Assembly: GCF_021730395.1 (NCBI RefSeq)
Contig: NC_069362.1
Coordinates: forward strand, 44,534,501 to 44,598,500
Length of the DNA stretch: 64,000 nucleotides
Origin: Mercenaria mercenaria
Lineage: Eukaryota; Mollusca; Bivalvia; Venerida; Veneridae
Direction of reading: 5' to 3'
Part shown: piece after piece, positions 25,479 through 35,657 of the stretch
How positions within the stretch are numbered: position 1 is the stretch's first letter
Layout of the letters: each line of letters starts with the position of its first letter
Notes under the pieces: generated by a model
Told to the model about the DNA's origin: nothing
The model's input: only the letters and a program-made list of their open reading frames with translations
The model's database searches: none
Position numbers and translations under genes: made by a program

Positions 25479-28390
25479 CTTCAAATCTTACAACTTCCAA
25501 GAAAAATGGAATATATTTTACGCCGATGGAGCTGGATTTACTATCACTACGCTATGTCAATTGCAAGAAAATGGTAGCCCTCCATTAGCCACGTCAGAAT
25601 GCAAGGGAGATAACAACAAATATAACATTGCTATTGACACGTACTAAAATGACGTGTTAGAGTTAATCTTTATACATGTTTAATAGTAAAAGATCTACTT
25701 AAATAAACTAAATACAAAAAATGACAAGTTATTCATTCAAGTTTAAGTATAATACAAATAAAGAATACGACGGTCTTTGTATAGATTAACTTATATTTGT
25801 CAAAGTCTGAAGATGAAATCGATGGATCAAAAGAATTTTTTTCCAGATTTTCCAGCTAGACTATTATATAGACATGCCAGAAAGTCTGGATTGACATTCT
25901 CTTGAATTGTCCATTCATTAGTAGCTATTCCTGTCCTAACGTGTTTTGAAAAACCCAGGAGAGTAACTCATCACATACAAACACACACCCTAGACTACAG
26001 ACACATTCAAACTGATTCCAATTATTATATAGTTTACTTTTTCCAAGAACTTATTTATTCTTATACAGCAAGTGCCCACCCGAAGATGTTCTCCTTCACA
26101 TGCTTGAATCTTTCAAGTAGGCAGTATGACAGCATACATGCAATTTTTAGATACAAGAAACAAGAAATTAAATTCCATTTATAATCGGCTATAAAGTTGC
26201 AGCAAATTAAGATTGTTTAACCTGTAAAACTGAACTACTTTTGTCTGTATATCTAACGCTTATAACTATTTTAAGCCTCACCTTTTTACTGTGACGTCTG
26301 GCTGTAAGATAAGATAAGATAATGTTAAGTTAATGTCAGTTATAGTAAGAGTAACTCAAGAAAGCGGAAGCTATATTTCCGACAAAAATGTCCTTTAACC
26401 TGCAGACAAAAAGAATACAAGTTAAATACGAAATGAAATTTGAAATGGTTAAATCATAGTCATATACCACATACACAAAGAACAATTACACTGAAGAGCA
26501 GATTTATAGCACATTTCATACCGCTACGACTGTATGTATATTTACTAAGTATACCAAGAGATGAGGAAATGTGGCTGATCAAGAAAATTGATCTAAAAAC
26601 GAATTTAAAGTAGATTGATTATTTAAGAAACTGACAAGTGAAAAAGACACTATATACTGTTTGCTAATTAATAAATGTCTTTAAGCGGATATCAGCTTAA
26701 ATCAGATTTGCTGTGAATTTGGTGTGAACAGTTTTGCAATTTTAAAATAGAGAAAATAGTAAAAAACCACAGGTCGCCCAACACGACGAAAATGAAAATG
26801 TTGCAGGCTCGGTTTGATTGCGCCGTTCATAGACGGTAGTACCAAAACACTCGCACCTGTCATACGGCGGTGTGAATAGAAACTTCAATGATACATCGAA
26901 TGCAATTCCATGTAAAGCGGCGTATGGTCCCCAGATAAGATAATGGGTTTGTCCTAAACGAGGAACTTATTATTATTATAACAAACTGGAATTGAGGTTA
27001 TGGAGCCTGCATATCACGGAAACTGCCAAACGACAATATTAAAAAGCAGGCGCAATATCCAAGAGGTGATTAAACAATACCCAAGGCTAATAAAGCGGGA
27101 GTATTGGCACCAACCAGGCCGAAATGTTCTTGAAAGCTGAAAAATTAAACAGTACATTAAAACAACATAAATGTCCAGCTGAATGATCTGAAGAGATCAA
27201 AATATAACAGATCTGTAATAAATATAATAAATCGTTCTCTTGCACTGACTGCACTCTGCTAATAATTTAAGTTAAACAGAAAATGAAAGCAGACAGGCCT
27301 GTTGGCAGAAGGGCAGAAGGGCAAGCAGACTAGCAAGCAGACAGATAGACTTAATATGCCTGATAATGTTTTACAAAATCTACAATCAGTTTGTTGCTAT
27401 CAAGTTCTAATCCTTCGTTCAAATGCAGCTGAGATTAACCAAGTAAATGCATCCACTTAGCTTAAGACAAGTACCTGTTACCTCTGATTACCATTAATTC
27501 TCCTCCTTACTTCACCCACCCTGCCTGGCCATACATTTACCAACACTGACCTTGATGCTTTCAATGTGAGTGTGGCAACCTTCAAGTATCAGACCAAAAA
27601 GCAATACGAAATGTATTTTCATCTTTTAAAATAGGCAGACAGATAGACGGACGGACAGGCAAGCATGCATATATGACCCATTTTCTGTCCAGTTTGCCAG
27701 GAACCTACATACTGTAAGAATTACTTACAATCTCTTTCAGTATGTGCACGAGTTGTAAGATCTTTTTAAGAATGCATGAACAGGCTATAACAGATCAATA
27801 AATTCCATCACTTTTACATTTCATCACTTACAAAATTACATTCTTACAAAACATCCTTACTGCGAAGAGTGGGGATTCAAGCAAGCAGGCAGGCAGACTG
27901 ACCAACCAACCAACCGACTGCCCGACAAACCGACCATCGATCGATCGACAAACATACAAACAGAGACAGACAGACAGACTGGGAGATAGATTGAAGGATC
28001 AATAGGTTGATTCTACATGAACATCTAATATCTTTGATACTACATCTGAGGAAAACAAATCACTGCGCACTGTACGTGCATGCATTTATTCTCTTGTAAA
28101 TTAATGTGTATCATATTTGTATGTGTTCCTCTTATGTGCTTACAAAATCAAATTAATAATTCTTAACATTTAGATCATTGCAATATTTAAATTTGCCCAA
28201 GCCCAAGCTTATACCATTTTCAACCGCTTTATCTTTGTTCATTTCTGTTTATCCGAAAATAAAAATAAAATGACGAAAGTCGAGTTCCAAAAACGCAGCC
28301 TTCCCAAAGCGCAACATAGATCAAGCAGTTGTGCACAGGTACATAAACAAGCACACGCACAGGCAAAATCAAAGCAAACACACGAGGACA
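25479..28390. other. TM9SF3 upstream region; no other gene seen
   Basis: Contains the TM9SF3 5' leader and presumably its promoter just above 25478. No TATA box is obvious. Further out the sequence is AT-rich, with a low-complexity stretch at 27860-28000 built from 'gcaggcaggcagac', 'caaccaaccaac', 'atcgatcgatcg' and 'agacagacagac'. No exon or protein motif was recognised. Confidence 0.45.
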
Positions 28391-28403
28391 AATGAACAAA
28401 TGA

Positions 28404-28548
28404 ATACAGTGGGTTACTGCCTTGGAATGGTCAGTCTGGGAGCTTATACCGGTTTTATGGTGCATACTTTACCTCACTCTTACCCTCACCATGTTCCAAG
28501 GTCTCAGGTCTGTGTAAATAAGAGCAATCCCCGCCTGGTGAACCCCTA
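28404..28548. repeat. Interspersed repeat, copy 1 (second copy 29558-29690)
   Basis: Shares 'ccgccttggaa..gttcagt', '..agctt.aaccggttt', 'cttaccc..catgt' and 'cagtgtaaataa..' blocks with 29558-29690. The two copies bracket the TTAA-flanked element at 28595-29425. Confidence 0.45.
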
Positions 28549-28594
28549 AAGAAACAAGGATAAATATGTTGTTGTTTTTTTATTTTTGTTTTAA

Positions 28595-29425
28595 GGTATG
28601 ACCCACCTAATGGTGACTATTTCAGATGTTCAAAACATTGTTACAGCAATATATTGTATCCAGTGAGAGACCTGTATGCAAAATTTAAACAACCTTTACC
28701 GTGCCGTTTTTTTATGAATTGTATAATTCATGATATTTCCTCAAGCTCAAGTAGAGACAAAATGCAAAGTGATGGCCACTGTTAACAGAGAATTCATTAT
28801 AACATTAATTTTGATAAAAGAAACGGCAAACTATTAGTAAACAATTATAAAACACAAAATAAAACTGTGAATATCATTTTTTCTAGGGTGCCTCAAGTAA
28901 AAGGATTTAATAAGACAGAATTCTGACTCTTAACATTGAAAAATTAAGGTCGAGTCCTGTGGGACTGTTTTAAATTTTGCTCACTTCATTCAAAATAACC
29001 TTGGGATAGAAGTAAAACCTACCTACATTTCTTCCACAATATGTAGCCTAAAGAATGAAGGCAAAATAGAGAACTTTTACCGCATGTAACTCAGTATTTT
29101 TAAAGATGTCTAACTCTGCCCTCATTTTGAACAGCAAGAAATCACTTATCAAATGAAAAATTTTCACTTTTGTACAACAAATCAATAAAAAGTCTTAAAA
29201 AAGTAAAAACTTAGTAGACAAAAGGAATATTAAAGGGAAAAAATTGGCCCCAGTTGGACTTGAACCTATGTTCCCTGAAAAAATGTAATTCAAAGTAAGT
29301 CCATCAAACCGAGTCTGCAATTTTCACTGTTTGCCTTGTTCTCGATGCTTCCGAGGGATCTACTTTTCAGATTTTATTGTAGGAATACTCTTCAAAAGGA
29401 GGTATAGTATTACATGGGCCATACC
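28595..29425. mobile_element. TTAA-flanked non-autonomous element, 831 bp
   Basis: Inverted termini GGTATGACCCA (28595) and TGGGCCATACC (ending 29425) are flanked on both sides by TTAA (28591-28594, 29426-29429), the target site of piggyBac-type transposons. The right part contains a tRNA-like segment with a B-box-like GGTTCAAGTCC on the minus strand near 29260. The block near 29310-29380 resembles 40040-40090. No transposase is encoded. Confidence 0.6.
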
Positions 29426-29557
29426 TTAACTGGGTTTAATGCCATTTTCAACAGTATTTCAATTATGTGACGGCAGGCAGTTAACCTAACCAGTGTTCCT
29501 GGATTCTGTACCAGTACAAATCTGTTCTCAGAGGACAAAACAAACAACTAAAGGAAC

Positions 29558-29690
29558 ACATTGGGGCACCGCCTTGGAACGTTCAGTGGCAAAAACACCA
29601 CTGGGTAGCTTTAACCGGTTTATTGTTTACCTAACTCCATTCTTAACCCCTTCATGTCCCTTATCCACAGGACAGTGTAAATAAAAGTTA
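29558..29690. repeat. Interspersed repeat, copy 2 of the 28404 family
   Basis: Diverged second copy of 28404-28548, ending in 'acagtgtaaataaaag'. Orientation is the same as copy 1. Confidence 0.45.
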
Positions 29691-29727
29691 TCCCTAACAA
29701 ACGCGAATGCAACAGACATGTTATGTT

Positions 29728-29729
<2 letters not shown>

Positions 29730-29761
<32 letters not shown>
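29730..29761. repeat. (CA)n microsatellite
   Basis: About 16 uninterrupted CA dinucleotides. Confidence 0.95.
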
Positions 29762-29763
<2 letters not shown>

Positions 29764-29771
29764 CAAACATT

Positions 29772-30400
29772 TTAAATTCATATAAAAACAATCTTACAGA
29801 ACCAAAAGCGCTTGTACTCAATGGCTTTGCAGAAGACAGAGCAACAAGGGAAACATCCTTCAAGGGAAACCAGAAGACAGAAATCGAAATAGCTCAGGCC
29901 CGTTAGGATTTAAGAACTACTTATCATAGAGTAATCCGCCTCTTCTGCCAGACAAAATTCAATGTCCAATTGCAAAAGGGTTAACACTAAACATGCGGTG
30001 TGTCTCAAAACAGCTGGGTCATAACCTCTTTTAATAAAACGTTTAATAACTGTACGAACTACAACTGGACAATTGCCATCCCAAACTAGTACGATGTTTG
30101 TAAATCATATCCCCATAAAATTCGTGTTTTGAGATATTTTCTCGTAAAAGTATCTTTAAATTACTATTAAATCTTAAACACATGCGATGGCAATATCTAG
30201 AAGGTATCACATGTTAAACACACAAATGCTCTTGTAAATTCATATAAAAAATACTTAAGAAAAAATGCATAAACTCAACGCCTTTGCAGAAGACAGAGCG
30301 TCAAGAGAAATACCTTGAAAGGCTAGACAAAACAGGCCAGAAGACCGATACCGAAACAGCTCAGTTCCGGTTGGATATCTAAACTGCTTGTCATGGAGTC
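29772..30400. repeat. Pair of diverged direct repeats (29772-29935, 30238-30400)
   Basis: Both copies run from 'aaattcatataaaaa' through 'tttgcagaagacagagc', '.caaga.aaa', 'cagaaga..ga.a.cgaaa', 'agctcag..ccggtt' to 'cttgtcatggagt' or 'cttatcatagagt', about 466 bp apart. It is a low-copy duplication of unknown origin; no coding frame spans it. Confidence 0.6.
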
Positions 30401-30689
30401 TCACACATTACATCATGAGCTAATGTTGATATGTTGTATTATGTCTGACGCTTCCATGGTACTGGTCAACGTTCAATCGATCAAAATAGCTTAGACTTAT
30501 AATTAAAGTAGAAATTCGTGTATCTTATCTCTTGTAACGCTCACAACATCTTTGCACCATTTGTAACAAAAAAACTTATTTTTTTTTTAGAAGTTTCCAA
30601 ATTTGGGATGCAAATTCTACATTTGACCTTACTAAAGTCTTTTAGGCATTTGGTAGTCGAGGCAGCAAAGTACGTACTTGTTCGTTCTA

Positions 30690-30780
30690 AATCGTCGATG
30701 ATGTAGTAGTTGGCTCATTGGATTACAATGCTTGGCCATCAATCTGAATTCGATTTCCGGTCGCGGCTGATATCCTGACT
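30690..30780 (+). repeat. tRNA-like SINE head
   Basis: Reads like a decayed tRNA: A-box-like TAGTTGGCTCATTGGATTAC, then B-box-like GAATTCGATTTCC about 30 bases later. It lacks a foldable acceptor stem, so it is a SINE head or tRNA relic, not a working tRNA gene. Confidence 0.45.
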
Positions 30781-31208
30781 AGTATTCAGTGTTGAGTGAT
30801 TTACTTAGTATCATTTGAGATATTGTATACATATGGGTCCCAAATGGGTCCGATATGGGCGATTTCTTACAATATCGTAATGGGTCCCAGATTGGCCCCG
30901 TATGGCACATTTGCCAAGATAGGCTTGCGTGCTAAGATAAGATTTATTTGGAGTCGGTGCTGTGTAGTGTAAGCTTACAAAATGGTGGATGCATACTAAA
31001 AGAAGTACAAGGGTTTTTTAAGCAAGAATCGGGGATGTTCATTTTCCGTAACTGTGTTTCTGTGGATGCACCTCAATGTTTTTTGCTTGTTGTGCTGCCT
31101 TTATTGATGTTTGTATTCCAATATGATTAAGTCTTTAAATGTCCACCCCTAGATATTTTGCATTTGTGACTGGTTTTAAGGCTTCTCCATAAAATATTTA
31201 TTTAAAAG

Positions 31209-32033
31209 TGTAGCGTGCACGGTCTAGCTCAGTATATCAAATATAATATAAGTTTCCTATGGGCTTCCTTGCCGAATGATTGGAAAACAAATGATTCTTA
31301 AAATGATTGGTGAAATATAAAATAATTAATGCTAATCAATCTATCTCAATTTTACTGATGACGAGCACTCAAAATTAGTGGATGGGATCTCTTGTAGTAT
31401 GGCGATTCACAACAAACTATGCCTGAGGTGAATACCATACATTAAGATTTTACCAAAATACTACTAGATGTCAAGTTCCTGTCGTCGTGGCTCTTAAACG
31501 AAACGCAATGTTTTGAGTAAGAACTCAGACTATGACAGGAGGTCAAGAACCCAATAGTATATGGTAATTATTTCTTATTTATTATCGCTCGGCAGCTTGG
31601 CAGATTCATATAATATATTTACTTTGACGTTGTTGACTCCTCGGTAGCCAGGCAGGTTCTGATCTCTTCGTGGCGCTGTCCCGGTATTTATAAGCTTTTA
31701 TCCAATTGTAATTAATGAGCGCTCAATGATTATGACAAAATCAAGCTCCTTAGTACATTGATAATGGAAGTGCGTAATTTGTCCTTAATTTGTGTATTTT
31801 CCGTAATCAGAGCCTCAAACTATCGTAATTAACGTGTCAGTAGATAGAACTTTCTTTTCTAGGAATTCATGAAAGATTAGTGCTTATTTCATTTAGTCTA
31901 TCATCTAAAATATTGAATTATGACGGATCATCGGCGGTTCGAATATGATTGGGTCTAACTATTCTAGGTACGAATCATAAGGTATGCGGTGACTAAATTA
32001 TATCAAACATCCTGATAGAGGCATCTCGCCACA
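31209..32033 (-). repeat. 3' LTR of the LTR element
   Basis: 825 bp, nearly identical to 34470-35294. Bounded by TG...CA on either strand and preceded by target duplication AAAG. Confidence 0.92.
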
Positions 32034-32050
32034 TTACCCTCTCCTCCGAG
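32034..32050 (-). other. Polypurine tract of the LTR element
   Basis: On the minus strand GGAGGAGAGGGTAA abuts the 3' LTR, the position and composition expected of the plus-strand primer. Confidence 0.75.
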
Positions 32051-32311
32051 TTCATGCGCCCCGCATGACATTTAGAAACATAACTTCGTATTCATAAATT
32101 ACGACAAACTGAAAAATGCAGAGTATATCGAGGCATTGTTTAAATGTTTCTCTCTGAAACAATGCATACATAAGACAATATCTTTCCTTTAATCTTAAGT
32201 TGTTATCAATCACATAGCATATTGAAAGTCAGTTTATCTAAATCTCAGACTGTCATCATATTTCAAAGATGATAATCAGAATCACATGTTCATCAGCACT
32301 TCCACTGAGAT

Positions 32312-34405
32312 CTAGCCATTATCGTCAACGTAAAATTTGATACTTGATGAATAAGGTTCATAAATAGTTTTACTATGTTGCATTTTCATATGCTTTTTCA
32401 AGTATGCAAGTTTTAACATAACTTTATTACATATGTTACATGTCCTCTCTAAATCATTCTTCTTTGAACACTCGACAATATGGGTTTCAAACCTTATACC
32501 TTCTGGTATATGTGTCCTGCACACTGGGCATATTGGCAAAAGTTGACGTTTCTTCATCTTGTCCGCCATGCTAATATCTTTGCAAACATCTGTATTTTGT
32601 AAGGAGTCTACGTTTTGGACTTTACTGTCGCTGTCTGTATGAACCTTTCTTTTCCTACGGCGTGTCCGTCTTTTATTCGGTTCATCAACTTGTCCTGGCT
32701 GACCAACTTGGTAACAACCTATTCTTCCTGTACAGAACAAGTTGAAAGTTTGTCCACGGATTTGGATGGTATTTTGTACAATGTCTATGCTTACATCATA
32801 CATCCGCATAAAATCAAGGCCCAGTACCACGTCCATGTCGATCTCTGCAACTATGACAGTAGTACGCCAATATCTGTTGTTACCAAATAAAATTGACAGC
32901 TCTGTCTGTCCTTTGACTTTCAAATAATGCACACTCGTTGATGAAACTTGGAAGTCAAATTCTTTCAAAGTGTGATTATGCTGAATTGAGCTCCACAATT
33001 TGTCGGATATGAGAGTCAAAGTTGCTCCCGTATCTATCAAACAATCTACTGACTTCCTGTCAATACTTGCTGTGACATATAAACCTGATTTTCGCATGCT
33101 TGGTTCATTGCATCTGCGGTCATTTCTATATTTGTCTGCCTCCGATCTTAGTTCTGAGCTGCCTGGTTTAAAGTTATAATGGAACTCTCGTTTTCTATAC
33201 TTGGGAGGAGAGTTTGTAACACCCGAATTTGAATGATGGTATCGTCTTTTCAATCTATCATCATTTGATCGGTGATAAGGTGCTTGTCTGTATTTACCTT
33301 GTTGTACTCGTCGTCTATCATAACCGTATGGTCTATGCATGGATCTATTTTCAGTCTTATTGTATTGTCCTTGGCGTATCAAACTATCTACGCTATGTTT
33401 AAGATTCAAAACTACGTGTTTAAGATCTTCAATTTCTTTTGACTGTCCCTCATTTACTGCGCTTCTAAAGATTCCCTCTTCTTTCTTTTCTGCTCGATAG
33501 AAGGCCTCCAACTCCACTGCATGTCTGACGGCATCGTTTAGATCCGTAGGCCTGGCCTGCTTAATCTTGAGACGCATTTCTGAATTCACAAGGGCGTCGA
33601 TGAATTGTTCCTTACCCAGGGTCTCACGAACGTCGGCTGGGGCATTAGGATAGGCCAAGTTAGTTAAACGCCGGATATCCTGTCCCAGTTCGGCCATTGA
33701 CTCTGTAGCTTTCTGTTGTCTGTCTCTCAACTGAACCCTATATAACTCGGTTTGATTTCTCGGTGAAAACCTATCTTCTAAAGCTTTTATTAATTCATGA
33801 TAATCCGTAGTCTTTGAATTAAGGTTGCCAAAAACTCCCTGGGCTTGTCCTCGTAGTGATAGGGATAGATATAAGCCTTTCTTGTTGTCATCCCAGCCAT
33901 TTAAAGTAGCACATGCATCAAAGTGTGCCTTATAATCTGTCGATGCACTTGTCCCGTCGTATGTGGCTGGTTTCACCAAAGTCGTCTTACTGGAGCTTGA
34001 TATTTTTGTTCCATCACTTGAATCTAAGGTTTGCTTATCCTCGATTTTTGGTGGATGGGCAACCTTTTTTATGCGCACCGTCACAAATCTATCTGGTTTT
34101 AATGACTCCCCTTTATCTTTTGATGTAGGTGTTTCTGGTAACAGACGTCTAGGCTTCAATGGTCCTTTATGTATCGTAAATAACCCTTCGTCAGGTCTGC
34201 CTGGTGGTATCATTTTAAAGACATACTTTTTATCACTCTGTATTGGGGTTGAGGTGCCAATATCACTCAAGGTCTTATCTATTTCTTGTTGTAACTTTGA
34301 AATCTCTCGTTCAAGTATCAAAATCCTATTTTGTCTTCTCAACCTATCAACCTCTTCAACCATGGTTTCGTCGTGATGAGGTAACCCAAAAGTGTGCTCA
34401 GCCAT
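32312..34405 (-). CDS. Gag-protease polyprotein of the LTR element (697 aa)
   Basis: Residues 15-47 form a coiled coil rich in Glu, Arg and Leu. Residues 145-310 match Ty3/Gypsy Gag capsid in character (KPATYDGT, LSLRGQAQ, ALEDRFSP near 208, SMAELGQDIRRL). A basic Arg/Tyr/His-rich stretch (355-410) sits where a nucleic-acid-binding segment is expected, with no CCHC knuckle visible. Residues 443-545 are a retropepsin-like protease with DTGAT at 458-462 and VLGLDFM near 527. After a basic patch (579-590, RRTRRRKRK) come two zinc-finger-like motifs: C626-x2-C629-x12-H642-x3-C646 and a classical C2H2 at C656-x2-C659-x12-H672-x4-H677. No polymerase domain follows. Fingers after the protease are unusual and may bind nucleic acid; that role is inference. 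Confidence 0.9.
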   Translation of the reverse strand: MAEHTFGLPHHDETMVEEVDRLRRQNRILILEREISKLQQEIDKTLSDIGTSTPIQSDKKYVFKMIPPGRPDEGLFTIHKGPLKPRRLLPETPTSKDKGESLKPDRFVTVRIKKVAHPPKIEDKQTLDSSDGTKISSSSKTTLVKPATYDGTSASTDYKAHFDACATLNGWDDNKKGLYLSLSLRGQAQGVFGNLNSKTTDYHELIKALEDRFSPRNQTELYRVQLRDRQQKATESMAELGQDIRRLTNLAYPNAPADVRETLGKEQFIDALVNSEMRLKIKQARPTDLNDAVRHAVELEAFYRAEKKEEGIFRSAVNEGQSKEIEDLKHVVLNLKHSVDSLIRQGQYNKTENRSMHRPYGYDRRRVQQGKYRQAPYHRSNDDRLKRRYHHSNSGVTNSPPKYRKREFHYNFKPGSSELRSEADKYRNDRRCNEPSMRKSGLYVTASIDRKSVDCLIDTGATLTLISDKLWSSIQHNHTLKEFDFQVSSTSVHYLKVKGQTELSILFGNNRYWRTTVIVAEIDMDVVLGLDFMRMYDVSIDIVQNTIQIRGQTFNLFCTGRIGCYQVGQPGQVDEPNKRRTRRRKRKVHTDSDSKVQNVDSLQNTDVCKDISMADKMKKRQLLPICPVCRTHIPEGIRFETHIVECSKKNDLERTCNICNKVMLKLAYLKKHMKMQHSKTIYEPYSSSIKFYVDDNG

Positions 34406-34449
34406 CTTTTAGCGTGGATAAGATAGCCTATATGAAGCTATGAATTGTC

Positions 34450-34469
34450 CCCCGTTGGGCGCCAAATTT
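34450..34469 (-). other. Primer-binding site of the LTR element
   Basis: Directly inside the 5' LTR the minus strand reads TGGCGCCCAACGGGGGAC, complementary in style to a tRNA 3' end (TGGCGCC start). The particular tRNA is not assigned. Confidence 0.7.
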
Positions 34470-35294
34470 TGTAGCGTGCACGGTCTAGCTCAGTATATTA
34501 AATATAATATAATTTTCCTATGGGCTTCCTTGCCGAATGATTGGAAAACAAATGATTCTTAAAATGATTGGTGAAATATAAAATAATTAATGCTAATCAA
34601 TCTATCTCAATTTTACTGATGACGAGCACTCAAAATTAGTGGATGGGATCTCTTGTAGTATGGCGATTCACAACAAACTATGCCTGAGGTGAATACCATA
34701 CATTAAGATTTTACCAAAATACTACTAGATGTCAAGTTCCTGTCGTCGTGGCTCTTAAACGAAACGCAATGTTTTGAGTAAGAACTCAGACTATGACAGG
34801 AGGTCAAGAACCCAATAGTATATGGTAATTATTTCTTATTTATTATCGCTCGGCAGCTTGGCAGATTCATATAATATATTTACTTTGACGTTGTTGACTC
34901 CTCGGTAGCCAGGCAGGTTCTGATCTCTTCGGGGCGCTGTCCCGGTATTTATAAGCTTTTATCCAATTGTAATTAATGAGCGCTCAAAGATTATGACAAA
35001 ATCAAGCTCCTTAGTACATTGATAATGGAAGTGCGTAATTTGTCCTTAATTTGTGTATTTTCCGTAATCAGAGCCTCAAACTATCGTAATTAACGTGTCA
35101 GTAGATAGAACTTTCTTTTCTAGGAATTCATGAAAGATTAGTGCTTATTTCATTTAGTCTATCATCTAAAATATTGAATTATGACGGATCATCGGCGGTT
35201 CGAATATGATTGGGTCTAACTATTCTAGGTACGAATCATAAGGTATGCGGTGACTAAATTATATCAAACATCCTGATAGAGGCATCTCGCCACA
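34470..35294 (-). repeat. 5' LTR of the LTR element
   Basis: 825 bp partner of 31209-32033, followed by target duplication AAAG at 35295. It would drive transcription leftward, away from the gene at 35658. Confidence 0.92.
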
Positions 35295-35657
35295 AAAGTT
35301 ATGGATTTATGATTTCTAGAAATATCTAAAGTCAAAAGCAGACAAAGAAATATTAAATAAAAGAGAATCCTAAATACAATACAATACAATACAAATGTTA
35401 TTTAAAGTCGGTGCATATATATATATACATGAAAACATTAGCTATGTATAGCTATTTACCGACATACAGCATTGCACACGATGTAACAAGGCCCCCAGTA
35501 CGTACGTGTCAATAACCATTGACCGAGTGTACGATTCAATTTTGGGACACGCCTTTTGGCTAGACGGCTACCGCATGCATTATGGCTATCGGTGAACGGG
35601 TACGGTTTCGTACCACCAAATTCTGTTTTGAGCTAACTGGATTACTTCCCCTGAAAA

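Larger units (their letters stand above)
31209..35294 (-). mobile_element. LTR retrotransposon, Ty3/Gypsy-like, gag-protease only, non-autonomous
   Basis: A 4086-bp element read on the minus strand. Parts in order: 5' LTR 34470-35294, primer-binding site just inside it, one gag-protease frame 32312-34405, a polypurine tract, and 3' LTR 31209-32033. The LTRs are 825 bp each, start TGTGGCGAG, end GCTACA, and differ at only about four or five positions in my reading, which points to a recent insertion. AAAG flanks both sides (31205-31208 and 35295-35298), a typical 4-bp target duplication. There is no room for reverse transcriptase or integrase, so it must depend on a relative for those. The ends and single frame look whole. 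It stops 364 bp upstream of the start codon of the gene at 35658. Confidence 0.92.

Noticed and set aside
25411-25647. 78-codon plus-strand frame over the TM9SF3 start
   Set aside because: Antisense shadow of TM9SF3 exon 1 (signal-peptide exon) and its leader.
27860-28000. Runs of GGCA, CCAA, ATCG and GACA that resemble a regulatory or CRISPR-like array
   Set aside because: Simple low-complexity tetranucleotide runs without regular spacers.
30948-31130. 60-codon plus-strand frame before the LTR element
   Set aside because: Short, no motif, no conservation evidence; likely chance.
33913-34443. Plus-strand frames opposite the gag-protease frame
   Set aside because: Shadows of the minus-strand polyprotein; no motif of their own.
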